NCBI GenBank assembly: GCA_964020975.1
Contig: OZ026617.1
Location: 26,135,254 to 26,199,253, forward strand
Direction: 5' to 3'
From: Hermodice carunculata
Lineage: Eukaryota > Annelida > Polychaeta > Eunicida > Amphinomidae
DNA: 64,000 nucleotides
Of this stretch, positions 1 to 10,746 are shown in pieces (position 1 is the first letter of the stretch; every line of letters begins with the position of its first letter). The position numbers and the translations under genes are program-made. The notes beneath the pieces were generated by a model, which was given only the letters and a program-made list of their open reading frames with translations, had not been told where the DNA came from and did no database searches.

Positions 1-106
1 TCCATTTCTAGTGACGCATTTTGTATTTTGAAAGTTGTTCCAGGTGGTCGACATTGCTTTCAATACACATTTCACCATGCCTTCTTCCAAATTTTGATCT
101 TGCATT

Positions 107-247
107 TGGCAGTATGCCACCCCTGGGAAGGATGGCACGGCGAAATGCAGCATCTGTAAAGCCGACATAAAGGTGGCAATACAACAAATATTTAACCACT
201 CATTTAAAGAGGCATCAGCAGATAAAGCTGTCAACAAATACATGTAG
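107..247 (+). other. possible BED/C2H2-like zinc-finger fragment
   Basis: A 46-codon open stretch begins with Trp and has a Cys-x2-Cys pair (codons at 146 and 155) followed by a His about 13 residues later. The W...CxxC...H layout recalls the BED-type fingers of hAT transposases and related host proteins. The second zinc-binding His is not clear and the frame stops at 245. It could be a transposon remnant or an exon of an unseen gene. There is no other support. Confidence 0.22.
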
Positions 248-1140
248 TACGTCTTATACCCTAGCTGTAGAACTAGACAAAATACAGACTCGGTGTTGTA
301 TACATGTACCTGTGTAATTTGTCCCTAATTGGCACGATTTTTCCATAAAAATATGATGTGGAATACAGAAACAAATTTATTGTTATACAAACTTACAAAA
401 AAGTTCATCCATAAACCAGAGGGGGGAGAGCCAGTATGTCACACCAAAGTATACAATGTTATTCCAAATGGCTAATCTGTATATTATCGCTTACTGCCAT
501 TATTCACAGCATCGTGATAGGGATCATGTTATTAACTGTATCATATTGTAATGATGTAAACGACATCCAGCAGTAACTTTTCCCATCAACGGAACATTAA
601 TCAAGAGGCTTGTTATTTTTGCTCATATTATGATGTCTTGCTTGGGAATGAGAATCCCGGTAACTGCGATATACTAAATGTTTTTGTACAGAATGTTCCT
701 AGTTCTTGTTAAAAAAGTTCACGGTTATCCTGTGAAATGTACAAAGTATAAAATAGTTGAGAGCCTCATCCCCTGAAGAAGCCTCCATCCGAGAGGTGAA
801 ATACATTGGGGAGGCTCCTCTTATACGCGCTTCACAGATAGAGTTTGTTTTCTTTTATTTGATTTTTCTACATGAATCTACAATAGCAGTTTTTGGAGAA
901 ACCCCTGCATACACAGCAGATTCTGAACCTGTTTTGTCATGTACACGAGTTTTGGGTACATCTTCTTCTGAGCTAGTATGGAGAAAGGACAGAATGTAAC
1001 CAACCATAAAAATATGTTCGTTTCCGGTAACTCTCCCTACTGGTTTGAAAACATGACCATAAAGTGCCATATGAAATTTCAACAGGGTGCAAAAAGTTTA
1101 TTTCCTACTGACTTTCTGTCAAGTTGAATGAAGCAGAATA
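248..1140. other. non-coding stretch, no gene seen
   Basis: AT-rich sequence without a convincing exon. Short open frames here (about 757-1082, both strands) overlap each other and have no recognisable domain. A small motif near 768-800 (CCTGAAGAAGCC...) resembles the ends of degraded retroelements but is too short to assign. Confidence 0.5.
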
Positions 1141-1930
1141 TAACTAGTAAAGATGATTTGCTGCATAGCAAATCAGTGTGTTTTCAAAGCATATACATGT
1201 ATTGGTATGGCAGTGTACATCTAGTCCATAACACAGGAGCAGAAGTTGGAATGACATCTCTATCCATTATAGCTTTGAAGTTACTCAAGATTTAAAAATT
1301 CTAATGGTGCTATTTAGCATAAATTAAATTGCTGCAACTTTTGTTTTTAATTTATTAGGTGCGCAATGGTCAACAACCACTTAGCTGAAATTGAACTGAC
1401 ATCTCTATCTATTATAGTGTTGAAGATATTCAAGACTGAAAAATCTGAATACTGCTAATTAGCATAATTTAAAATGCTACAACTTTTGTTTTAGATTCAT
1501 TAAATGCGCAATGGTCAACAACCCCCTAGCAGAAGTTGAAATGACATCTCTATCTATAATAGTTTTGAAGATATTCAAGACTTAAAGTTTCAAATGCTGC
1601 TAATTAGCACAATTTAAATTGCTACAACTTTTGTTTTAATTCTCGAGATGCACAATGGTCAATGCCCCTGGGATAGAAGTTGGAATGACATCTCTATCTA
1701 TTATACTTTTGAAGATATTTAAGATTTAAAATTTCAAATGCCCCTAATTTGCAAATTTTAAACATATTCATTCCTCTGCAACAAAAGGCCCAACTCCTTG
1801 TATGGAGGTACAATGATGCCAAGTTTGGAGTTTCTACGTATAATAGTGTCAGACAAATTTACTGGTAAAGAAGAAAGAAAGAGAAAGAATTTTACGAAAA
1901 ACAGAAAAGTGTGTGTTGACACACACACTT
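1141..1930 (+). repeat. tandem-core repeat element, family A copy 1 (pearl/Helentron-like layout)
   Basis: The left end carries a perfect hairpin at 1155-1174 (GATTTGCT, loop GCAT, AGCAAATC). Four degenerate core units follow; the ATCTCTAT landmark recurs at 1256, 1401, 1546 and 1690, a 144-145 bp period. The unit is AT-rich (AATTAGCATAATTTAAATTG, TTTTGAAGATATTCAAGA). After the core come a conserved block, a GAAA-rich microsatellite (about 1868-1890) and a terminal perfect hairpin at 1907-1916/1921-1930 (AAGTGTGTGT, loop TGAC). This order of head hairpin, tandem core, microsatellite and end hairpin matches the architecture known for pearl elements of bivalves and other Helentron-derived non-autonomous elements. 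The family assignment is inference. Confidence 0.75.
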
Positions 1931-3439
1931 TAATTTTTTAACATTAATTTGGATTTTGCTTTTTTACCCTTAATTTAAAGTCAGTATACGCGTTGTAAAT
2001 GGGGTCATCTCATCAACTCATTCTTTGTCACTTCATTTATATGTGTTGTATCTCAGTCTTAACATATTCCAAGTTGGGTGTGCAAAATATAGCTTCATTA
2101 TTTCGCTAGTCATGGCTAAAATAGTAGATATTTCAATCGGTGATCACCGAAACCACCCTGGATTTAAAATTACAAATGGGTATGTGGATGGAGTTGAATG
2201 TTTTGATGAATGGCTAGTTAATTGATACCAGAGACAGACAGACAGAGAGAGAGGGGGGACAGGGGCCCACCCGTGGAGGGGCATCCAGTGGACATGACTG
2301 TGGTTGTACAGTTATGTAACATAACACTATTCATCCACTTGTGCTGATAAAGCAAAGGTCCGGCTGGTTTCCACTTTACCAGACCATGATCATCTATTGA
2401 GAGGATGGGTCTTTACAGTGGTACCCCTCTTGTGAGGCCCGGCCTTCTCACCGGACACCCGTCCCTCTTGAATCTCCACCATTCATTTGCAGAAAGTGTG
2501 ACAATTCCATCTTATGGCCCCCTCTAGAAAGTCCCCCTTCCCAATAAGGCCACTTTTCTGTTGCATTTGGAATGGACTTACAGGAGGCACTGTATCACCA
2601 AATTAATCTTTTTGGTGTAACAGGAACTTAACGGCCTGACCACAAAAATTAATGTGTGTTGTTTTCCCCCATGAATCCTTTTTGATTCAGTGATCATGAG
2701 AGACAGAAGCCAGAACTTTCATGTTGTTATTCTGTATTGGATGCCACTTGGAATATCAAATAAATGTGACCCTATTCTCCAACATGGTGCCTGTAACATT
2801 AGACAGTATTGACTGGCCTGCCCTCTGTCCCATGTCTGCAGTTTTAATTTGCACTGATAACACATTCAAAGGGTGTTAAGACCACATGTTGGGGCTAACC
2901 CACAGAACCAGATATGGCACCTACATGTGCTCTTTGTTGACAAATTGTCACTTTTATGGTTGCTAAGGAACAAAAAACCGTTACAAGTCTTGCATATTCA
3001 CTTGAAGCAACTCACAAAATTTATCCTTAATTTTCATGAAATTAGTAATATTTTTGCTGTAATGAAGGTGCAAGCAAGTCCCACAGGGATAAGATGTACC
3101 TTATGATACCAAAATTAGGCACACTCCGGAAGATCATTTTAGCGCTTATACTCACTTTAACACAAAATAGGTAAAAAAATATATAATCCTTCCTCCTTCT
3201 TCATTTTTTTTACAGAGTGTAAAATAAAAAATTCCTCCCTACCCTATCACTTAGTAAAATTTGTGTTACTGGAAACAATTTTTTTTAAGGCTGGCCTTTC
3301 AGAAATGGGAAAATGTATTCTGTGAGCACGTCCATGTACAGCAACAACAGCAATCTTAGGGGAGTTAAGATGGAATATTATAACTGACAGAACTCCCAAA
3401 GCTAACTTGAACTACTGAGGATATTACAATCAGTAAGCG
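1931..3439. other. non-coding stretch, no gene seen
   Basis: No recognised gene. The segment 2230-2600 is richer in GC than its surroundings and may be an old repeat, but it has no visible terminal structure. The region lies within the presumed first intron of GOLPH3, or downstream of it, on the minus strand. Confidence 0.45.
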
Positions 3440-3815
3440 AGGACAGCTGGTGCAGAAAAATATATAATGAAGCTGTTACAGAACAGACAAAACAGATCAA
3501 AGACATAGATAAGTTACAGAAAGGTATGAATTGAAAGCTTATGATGAGGTTGAGGACTGGAAAACATATATAGGGAATGTAGTGACAGAAGGATGGAATA
3601 ATGACTCGAGAAAAGTATGCTAAATGCATACAAGGTTGTTGCAAAGCCAGAGAAAAGTACATGCCAGGATGGAGGGAAGGGATCCACACTTTTGTTCCAG
3701 TGCAGGGCAGGAGTTATCAATTTAGAAAAGAGAAGACAGAAATGGACTGCAGGTAGCAATAATAAGTGCAGAGTTCCCAGGAGGCAGAGGAGACGGTAGA
3801 CCATTGGTTGGTATG
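3440..3815 (+). mobile_element. LINE copy 1, left piece (split by a later insertion)
   Basis: This degenerate piece aligns along its length with LINE copy 2 (about 8490-8870). Shared landmarks include GTGCAGAAA...GAAGCTGTTACAG, AGGGCAGGAGTTATCAATTT and AGAAGACAGAAATGGAC. It covers the C-terminal part of the reverse-transcriptase protein up to the zinc-knuckle region. The element is 5'-truncated at about 3440, interrupted at about 3816 and resumes near 7665. Several stops and frameshifts mark it as dead and older than copy 2. Confidence 0.7.
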
Positions 3816-4030
3816 TGGACACTTTGTAACGTCAAAATGTTTAATTGTTTGGGGTGGGCAATAAAGCGGTTTTCTCAGAATTTCCTTTCCCAGGGATTAT
3901 GTGCGTAGCTCTCGTTTCTTTCTCTCAAGTTCCCGCCAGGTTCTTTGTTTCCTCACTTCGTTAATTGCCTTCTTCTTGGATGGGTCCAGGTTTGATCATG
4001 TTGCAGTGCTGACATAAAGAATTTTTTTTC
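3816..4030 (+). repeat. Ngaro A1 repeat
   Basis: About 210 bp beginning TGGACACTTTGTAACGTCAA and ending near GCAGTGCTGACATAAAGA. It is a direct repeat of 7225-7438. Confidence 0.85.
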
Positions 4031-5463
4031 CCCCCCCCAAGAAAGGTTCGGCCAGTAAACTAATTACCATGGATTTATCCTGGCCAATGGGCAATTCAGT
4101 AAACGATGGAATTTGTAAGAACAAATATCTTGGGGATACTGTTTATGTTCAGTATCCGTCGGTTGATGACTTACTTGAATTAGTTGTCAGCCTTGGTTCC
4201 GGATGTTTACTTTTCAAAATGGACTTGTCTAGAGCTTATATAGGCAGATCCCGTTCTGTCCGGGTGACATTGGTTTATTGGCATATTCTTGGCAAAGCAA
4301 ATTCTTCATTGATAGTGTCCTCCCTTTTGGTTTAAGATCATCTGCCATGTGTTGCCAGTGTTTCACTAATGCTATCGCTTTTCTGTTTTGCAGTGCTGGT
4401 TTTCATGTGATAAATTTTCCTGATGACTTTGGAGGAGTGGACAGTAGAGAAAGGGCTTCGCAGGCCTTTGAGTATCTCAGACAGTTATTCAGAGAGCTAC
4501 GTGGTGAGGAGGCCTTTCGTAAGGCTGTTTCTCCCACGACTAACATTTTTCTTGGTGTATTGTATGACAGTGTCAGTTCCAGAGGACAAATTGACAGACA
4601 TTCAGATTGTTCTCAACGAGTGGATGGAGAAGTACTCAGCTTCTCAGCTAGAAGTTCAATCACTTATTGGCAAGTTGCAATTTGCAACCAAGTGTGTGAG
4701 GCCAGGGAGAGTGTTTATTTCATGTATGTTACATCACTTACATGCTTTAAATTGGATCCCTGCCAATCAGCCTGTTCCTATTCCATTGAGTTTCCGCAAG
4801 GATGTACAATGGTGGAGAATCTTTATGCCTCAGTACAATGGGGTCTCCGTTATACCCCAATCGCAGTGGTCTGAACCTGATGTCATTTTTTGAACCGATT
4901 CATGCTTAACAGGTTGCGGTGGTTTTTCAACTTCTTCAGGGGAATTTTTTCACATAGTTTTTCCTGATTTCATTTTGAAGCAGAGTTTGGACATAAACTG
5001 TTTGGAAATGCTTGCTACTGTAATAGCTTTGAAGCTGTGGGCCCCCTTTTTCAAGGGTCAAAGATTACAGGTTTTGTGTGACAATCAGACTTCGGTCTAT
5101 GCCATCAATTCAGGTAGAGTTCGCAACAATTTCTTATGTGCCTGTTTGAGAGAGATTGTTTACCTTTATGCATTCTATGAAACACTGATATTTGGTGTGC
5201 ATGTGCAAGGGCTGGAAAATAGCCCTAGTGATTTATTGTCACGTCACACAAATGCAGCTATGTTGCAGCAATTTTTATCGGAGTTTGGTTGTAACATGAC
5301 ACAGAGGAGTATATCTTATAATTTGTTTTTGTTCACTGCAGACTGGTAGATATTTAATGTACACATCTTTATTTTGCAGGGGCTGTGCTCTATCAGTTAC
5401 AGCTGGATGTAGCGGGTTCTCAGAAAGCAGCCTTTGCAGATGGGACTGCTAAGAATTTGAGGT

Positions 5464-5655
5464 AGGGTCTGTATTTTTCCGTTTTTAACAGAAACGGAAC
5501 AGAAAAATGAATTTTCGTCACTTCTGAAACGGAACTTGCTGTTTTGCCTTAATGTGTTTTACATACAAAGAGAACTACTGAAACAGAATTTGGAAATTTA
5601 TGGCTGGTGAAATGACGGAATTTCTAGTTTTTTGAAACAGAAAAATTCAGGCCCT
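5464..5655. mobile_element. hAT-like MITE inside the Ngaro element
   Basis: A 192-bp insert with inverted ends: left AGGGTCTGTATTTTTCCGTT; right end, reverse-complemented, AGGGCCTGAATTTTTCTGTT. It is flanked by a probable 8-bp target duplication (TTTGAGGT at 5456-5463, ATTGAGGT at 5656-5663). The 8-bp duplication and the AGGG-type ends fit the hAT superfamily. It contains no coding sequence. Confidence 0.8.
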
Positions 5656-7056
5656 ATTGAGGTTACAGTGGAAAACCTTTGTTTCTTTCTGTTTATTATT
5701 TAATCTGGAGTATTTGCCTGCTACTCTTAGCACTATTTGTGCTTATGCTCAATTTTTAAGCCCTTCTTTTAAGAGTGTGCATTCCATTAGAAACTATGTT
5801 TATGCAATAAAGGTTTTGCATACATTATTTGGCTTTCCTTTCACACATTTGGAAAGCATTGAATTCAGACTGTTAATGAAGGGGTTAGACAGACTGAAAA
5901 TTCATCATGTCAAACAGACTGCTCCTGTTACACCACATATTTTGGCAGGCATTTTTCAGTATTTTGATTTTTGCATGTAGCCTGTTGGGATGCTTTTTTG
6001 ATTGCCTTTTTTTCAATGGCAGGGAAATTTAATATGGTCCCATCAAGTTTACGTGCTTTTGACAAGAGGTCCAAGACCGATCAGTTTGGTAAACGAGATG
6101 TTTTGGTTCCTAGCCCTACTTTTGAAAATTTGGTGTTATGCCCAGTTTTGGCTTACATGAGACTTACTGAGGCTGTTCCTGCATGTTCAGATGCTCCAGC
6201 TTTCACTTTTGAGGTTTTTCCAAAACTACAGTGTGTCACCACCTTCCATTTTGTCAAAATTTTCAGACCTATGCTTAGAAAGGCAGGTTTGAAAGCTGAG
6301 TCTTTTTCTGGGCATAGTTTTAGAAAGGGTGGGGGTGCCACTTTTGCTTTTAAGGCAAATGTACCAGGTGAGTTAATTAAATTACATGGGGATTGGGCTT
6401 CACAGGCTTATTTGCGATATTTAGACTTTTCACTGCATTCCAAACTTGGGGTTTACCTTGCCAAGAAAGAGCATATTCAGGCTTCCCGATTGCGATTTGC
6501 TCCATTTTGGCTGTTTGCCAGTCTTGCAGTGTTATTTCCATTAAGTTTTCAACAGTGGTGATTTCTGTTGCTTTGGGATGTTTTCATACATGTGTATTGA
6601 TGCAATTTGACAGACATTTTTTATAGATTCTGTTTTCAAAGGTTTCAAATATGATTTGTCTTTTTCAGATTTCCTTCTTGTATATTTTGGGGCTTTCTAT
6701 GTTGAGATTTAAGAGCCCTGATCTAGTTGGGACAAGACTTATGTTGCTGTGATTTTCATCACATGATTTTTATATATAGTCTAATTAAATTGCAAACTTG
6801 CACTTCTTTGATCCATTTTGATCATATGGATTTTCATGTACATTAATATTGAGCTACTATGTAATATTGTGATTGTTAAATTTTTGGCTCTATATTTTGT
6901 GACAGGACTAATGTGTTCAGGATTCCTCTATATTAATTGGGGAGGTCATAGTTCCTGTATACGAGGTTTTAATGATGTTAATAATATGAGGGTTGTGAAA
7001 TATACCTGTGTATTTATATATATATATATATTGAGTTTGTGAATTGTTGTTTGGCC

Positions 7057-7224
7057 ATTTGTTTTTGGTGGTTTTTGACTGCTCATATTTTGGTTGACAA
7101 TGTGTTTGTTCACCATTTTGTATTTATTCACATTATGATCAGTCAAATTTGTATCTTTGATGGCCAAACAATAAATTTATTATCTTTAGTTTGTGGTTGT
7201 TGCTTTCATTCACTTCAGACAATT
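7057..7224 (+). repeat. Ngaro B1 repeat
   Basis: Direct repeat of 7507-7664, sharing GGTGGTTTTTGACT at the start and TCAGACAATT at the end. Confidence 0.85.
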
Positions 7225-7438
7225 TGGACATTTTGTTACGTCAAAATGTTTAATTGTTTGGGGTGGGCAATAAAGCAGTTTTCTCAGAATTTCCTTTTCC
7301 GGGGATTATGTGCGAAGCTCTCGTTTCTTTGTCTCAGTTCTCGCTAGGTTATTTGTTTCCTCACTTCGTTCATTGCCTTCTTCTTGGATGGGTCCAGGTT
7401 TGATCATGCTGCAGTGCTGACATAAAGATTTTTTTTTT
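7225..7438 (+). repeat. Ngaro A2 repeat
   Basis: Direct repeat of A1 at 3816-4030. It begins TGGACATTTTGTTACGTCAA immediately after B1, giving the B1-A2-B2 order expected of Ngaro. Confidence 0.85.
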
Positions 7439-7506
7439 CAACCTGCCCTCCCCCCCCCCTTTTTTAGTCAGGTGTTTTTGTTTTGGTTTTTTTTTTGTTT
7501 CTTTTA

Positions 7507-7664
7507 GGTGGTTTTTGACTGGTCACATTTTGGTTGACAATGTGTTTGTTCACCATTTTGTATTTATTCACATTTTGATCAGTCAAATTTGTATCTTGAT
7601 GGCCAAACAATAAATTTATTATCTTTAGTTTGTGGTTGTTGCTTTTCATTCATCTCAGACAATT
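7507..7664 (+). repeat. Ngaro B2 repeat
   Basis: Second B copy, ending TCAGACAATT at 7664. LINE sequence resumes directly after it, so this is the right end of the element. Confidence 0.85.
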
Positions 7665-8040
7665 GTGTAATGCACACATAGAGATGAGGGAAAAAAAGTT
7701 AAGGGAATGGCAGAGTGAGGACTCACAAAGTTCTGTAATGGCTTAGAGGAAGTGTGGCCCTTAGGAGAAGATGAGCATGTGGCATGGATTTTAGGTTTGA
7801 CAGCCTGGGGGTTTACCAGCAGGAAAGAAAGGGGTCAGAACCTTACAGGACTTCATGGTGGGGTGCTGGGAGAAAGGAAACGGAATGCTGAAGTTAGAAG
7901 AAAACAGAATTAAGTAAAGAATAACACATTTTGGGAACTCCAAAGGCAACCTTGGGAAGGGTGGTAGCCCTTATCAGGGCTCCAATGACTGTGTGTATAG
8001 CACATGGGAAATGCACGAGGGAGAGTCTTTGAGGTGGGGG
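7665..8040 (+). mobile_element. LINE copy 1, right piece
   Basis: This continues the LINE interrupted at about 3816. It aligns with 8870-9200 of copy 2 (for example GTGGCATGGATTTTAGGTTTGA and GGTGGGGTGCTGGGAGA). It includes the conserved 3'-UTR stem-loop AGCCCT-TATC-AGGGCT at 7966-7981. The element end lies near 8000-8040. Confidence 0.7.
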
Positions 8041-8101
8041 ATAGGGTCAGAGGGAAAGTTTTTGTTTTCTTGTCGGCATCTGAATCAGCTATGATACAGG
8101 A

Positions 8102-9250
8102 CTGATTTTCTCAACATGGTACAGGGAATGTTTAAGTACCATGTTGAGAAAATCAGACAGAAGGTGAACAGAGCAAAAGGTATGATAAAGGTCACAGCAG
8201 GGAACAGCTTCAATAGATCATTCACAGGAAGGGTGCTGTGGGAACGTGTAGCCATACCTGGGATGTTGTATGGGATAGATGTAATAGCCATTAGTGAGAA
8301 GGATATTGAATGGATGGAGAAGGCACAGAGGGAGATGGGGAAATGGGTACTTGGGGCACCACCGTGTGTAGCAACAGAGGCAGTGTTGGGAGAGTTGGGA
8401 TGGTTACCAATAAGAGATAGAATAACTAAGGCTCGGCTAGGCTACTGGGGATATTTGCAACAGGTGAATGAAGAAAGATGGTGTAGGAAGGCGTACATTG
8501 AGGCTGTCAGTGAAAAGACAAAATGGGTTCAAGAAATAGACAAGTTAGCTGAGAAATATGAGCTGAAAGGGCCAGATGAAATTGAAGTGGCGTGGAAATC
8601 CTATATAGGAAAGGTGATCCAAGAGAAACATGTGGAGCAGTGGAAAAGAGGGGTTGAGGAAAAAAGCACATTGAAAGCATATAGAGCTGTAGACAAGCCA
8701 GTGAAGACTAAATGTTGGGATGGTAGCAAGGGTTCTAGACTGTTGTTTCAGGGCAGAGCAGGAGTGATCAATCTGGAGAAGAGGAAACAGAAGTGGACAA
8801 ATGGGAGTGATGGGAAGTGCAGGGTGTGTAGGGAGGATGTGGATGAGACCATTGATCATATGATGACATGGTGTACAGGTTATAGAGCGATTAGAGACCA
8901 GCTGTTTTTACAATGGAGAACAAGAGATGGGCAGTGTAAAAGCTTAGAGCAAGTAAGGGACATGGCAGAGAATGATAGGTTAGCATGGATACTAGGATTG
9001 AAGGGCGATTTTCCAGGAAGTAGAGTTGGTTTAGAGTCAGTGAAAGGCTTCTTGGTGCAGTGCTGGGAGAGTAGGAATAATATCTTAGGATTAATCACGG
9101 AAGAGAATAGAGGACAAACTTAGCAAGGGAAGGGAGAAGGTAGCCCTTATTAGGGCTCCCATGACCCTGCCAGGTGGCAGCATCAGCAGGGGCTGTGGGC
9201 ATGCCGAGCGCAAAGTTGCGACAGTGGGATAGGGCTTGCTTGCTTGCTTT
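8102..9250 (+). mobile_element. LINE copy 2, 5'-truncated, hairpin-capped, with intact C-terminal ORF
   Basis: A 335-codon open frame (8116-9123) encodes the C-terminal end of a non-LTR retrotransposon protein. It contains the post-RT block GRVLWERVAIPGMLYG, a GYWGYLQ block and a terminal zinc knuckle with CRVC, then His and Cys (CxxC-x9-H-x4-C, about 8818-8875). The catalytic RT core is missing because of 5' truncation. The 5' end is a perfect 21-bp inverted repeat (8102-8122/8136-8156); the right arm is native LINE sequence and the left arm is its inverted copy, so the apparent start Met at 8116 lies in duplicated DNA and is not a real start. The 3' UTR has a stem-loop at 9142-9157. The intact frame suggests a fairly recent insertion. 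Near-duplicate segments at about 9289-9331 and 9332-9370 follow the tail. Confidence 0.85.
9142..9157 (+). other. conserved LINE 3'-UTR stem-loop
   Basis: AGCCCT, loop TATT, AGGGCT. The same hairpin occurs at 7966-7981 (loop TATC) and 28555-28570 (GGCCCT, loop TGTA, AGGGCT; the first pair becomes G-T). Conservation at the same 3' position in three copies suggests a recognition hairpin for the LINE reverse transcriptase. Confidence 0.6.
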
Positions 9251-9909
9251 TTTTTTTTGGGCCACCTGACTAGCTACTAAGCTAGCCAGGACCGCGGCAG
9301 ATAAGCGGAGTGCCACAGAATATTATATTACAGGACCGCCACAAATAAGCAGAGTTCCACAAGATTGTAATTATGTAAAAATGAAAAACTGGGGTTAAAC
9401 AAATAATTTGGGTGTCAAATCATATGTAATAATGAGGCTGTGAGTTAATCAGTGTTGGTACCTGTACTAATGGTCATGCTTCGACAATTAAATACCCACT
9501 GGCAATATCTTGTATAGCTTAATTTTTGACAGTCCACTTTGACGTGTTCATTCACTTTGACAATCCAATCTACTCCCAGCAGAAACGCTAAATCAGGTTT
9601 GTGTATGGCCACCAAACGGCACATCTACCTTTTTCAAAACATAATTGTAAGAAATTCCATATAAATTATAGGTTCAACAGATGCCACCCATGCCTTCTTT
9701 CAAAACCCCACCCTAAAGACTTAGTAACTTTGGATCGCAATATACAGGAGTTGACCTCGTGTCACGAATCAAATTGTCAACACGAATGGATGCCCACAAC
9801 AAAACTTAGGTGGTCACTTTTAAACACCCTTTCCATTACTACTGTCGCTGTTCCAGAATTTTGTAAACGCATATTTCCAAACAAGGTAACTATGGACAGA
9901 GATATATAC

Positions 9910-10110
9910 CTCTCTGTCCTTAAGTCCCAACAGTAAAACCTCTTCCATCAAAGTAAGGCGAGTTTCTTTCGAGTCGTGATCCTGTTCAGCCTGCTCGTCG
10001 TACGGCTTTTTCTCTCCGTCATCATCGTATGATTCCTCTCCCCTTCGCTGGGTTGTATTCGACGAAACATTCCGCCGTTGTACAAGGCCCTCCGTTCTAT
10101 TCACTGACAT
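9910..10110 (-). CDS. GOLPH3: Golgi phosphoprotein 3, first coding exon (partial gene)
   Basis: GOLPH3 (yeast Vps74) binds PI4P on trans-Golgi membranes, links them to MYO18A/actin and helps retain glycosyltransferases in COPI vesicles. This exon encodes 67 residues. It opens with MSVNRTEGLVQRR, matching the vertebrate N-terminus with its GLVQRR motif. An acidic, disordered linker follows, then SKETRLTLMEEVLLLGLKDRE, the conserved start of the GPP34 domain. The Met at 10110 was chosen because homologues begin there; an in-frame Met ten codons upstream is less likely. The exon ends at a GAG followed by a GTATAT donor at 9909, just before the conserved G-Y-T-S-F-W of the family. No later exon was recognised at lower coordinates, so intron 1 appears to exceed 9.9 kb and to hold the nested LINE/Ngaro insertions, with the rest of the gene beyond the window. 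It diverges from CFAP161. Confidence 0.88.
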
Positions 10111-10746
10111 TGGACTGTAAATTCTTCTCACCCTGTCCAAATGTCTATGCTTTCAAACTGCAATGGTATCCAAATTTTTTGTTTCCCAAACTTCCTATCA
10201 AATATGGCCGATCCAACTACACAGGTGACGTCACCAACTTCCGAACCCAAATATTGTATTTCTATTGTCTAATTTCCGAAAATTTTAAGTTACATCTATA
10301 TATATTATTCACATATTCATTACTATTAAGTTAAATTTCATCTTTAAAGTCATTCTTGTTTGGATTACATGAATTAATAGTTCGGTAATTTTCGTCATTA
10401 TAGACCAGGAGGCAAATGGTGCTGAATGCAGTGATTAGTCAACTGACTGACATTAAATTCAAAGCTATTCCATATGAAACAGCGTTATCTTATGAGAAAA
10501 AAATGTCTTGCCTTAAGAATATTCCAAAATGTTTAGTCAAATATATGTTTTGTTGACAAATATATATTTTAACGGTAATTTTTGTTTTCTTTGGACCATA
10601 CATATCGAGGCTGTTTATCAAGCCCGTTCCTACTCTATGTACATCGTTGTTGTCAAGGTGAAATTGCAACCAGCCTCACAGGTGGGACTCCCGGTTTTCA
10701 AAGCTCAGTTTAACCATAGTGTCTGCACCTCACCTATATTTTCAGA
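10111..10746. promoter_or_regulatory. shared divergent promoter region, GOLPH3 / CFAP161
   Basis: Only 636 bp separate the two start codons, which face away from each other, so both 5' UTRs and promoters must fit here unless upstream exons exist. A complete palindromic CRE-type site, TGACGTCA (10226-10233, within GGTGACGTCACC), lies 116 bp upstream of the GOLPH3 ATG. An AAATATGGCCGATCC stretch at 10199-10213 loosely resembles a YY1 site. No convincing RFX X-box was seen near CFAP161. TTTTCAG directly precedes the CFAP161 ATG and could be a splice acceptor for a 5'-UTR exon. Confidence 0.6.

Larger units (their letters stand above)
3816..7664 (+). mobile_element. Ngaro-type YR retrotransposon (DIRS order), broken fossil
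   Basis: The element has the split direct-repeat layout typical of Ngaro elements: A1 (about 3816-4030), internal coding region, B1 (7057-7224), A2 (7225-7438), B2 (7507-7664). In order on the plus strand the coding region holds a DIRS-like reverse transcriptase (about 4069-4890; YPSVDDLLELV, FKMDLSRAY and LPFGLRS blocks), an RNase H region (about 4975-5250; INCLEMLATVIALKLW, DNQTSVYAIN and LENSPSDLLSR) and a tyrosine recombinase (about 5650-6470; the C-terminal half carries GHSFRKGG followed by LIKLHGDW). No gag-like region is apparent. It is clearly non-functional, with roughly half a dozen breaks and a 192-bp MITE inserted in it. A1/A2 and B1/B2 still align closely, so it is of moderate age. 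It interrupts a LINE. Confidence 0.85.

Noticed and set aside
1-199. Minus-strand open frame at the left edge as a GOLPH3 exon
   Set aside because: Its translation has none of the GPP34-domain motifs; the plus strand has a more plausible, though weak, zinc-finger-like reading.
8116-8190. Start of a real LINE ORF at the ATG 8116
   Set aside because: The ATG lies in the inverted duplicate arm; the native frame enters from upstream sequence that was lost by truncation.
10640-10746. RFX X-box upstream of CFAP161
   Set aside because: GTTGTTGTCAAGG...TTGCAAC has half-site-like pieces but lacks the required spacing and symmetry.
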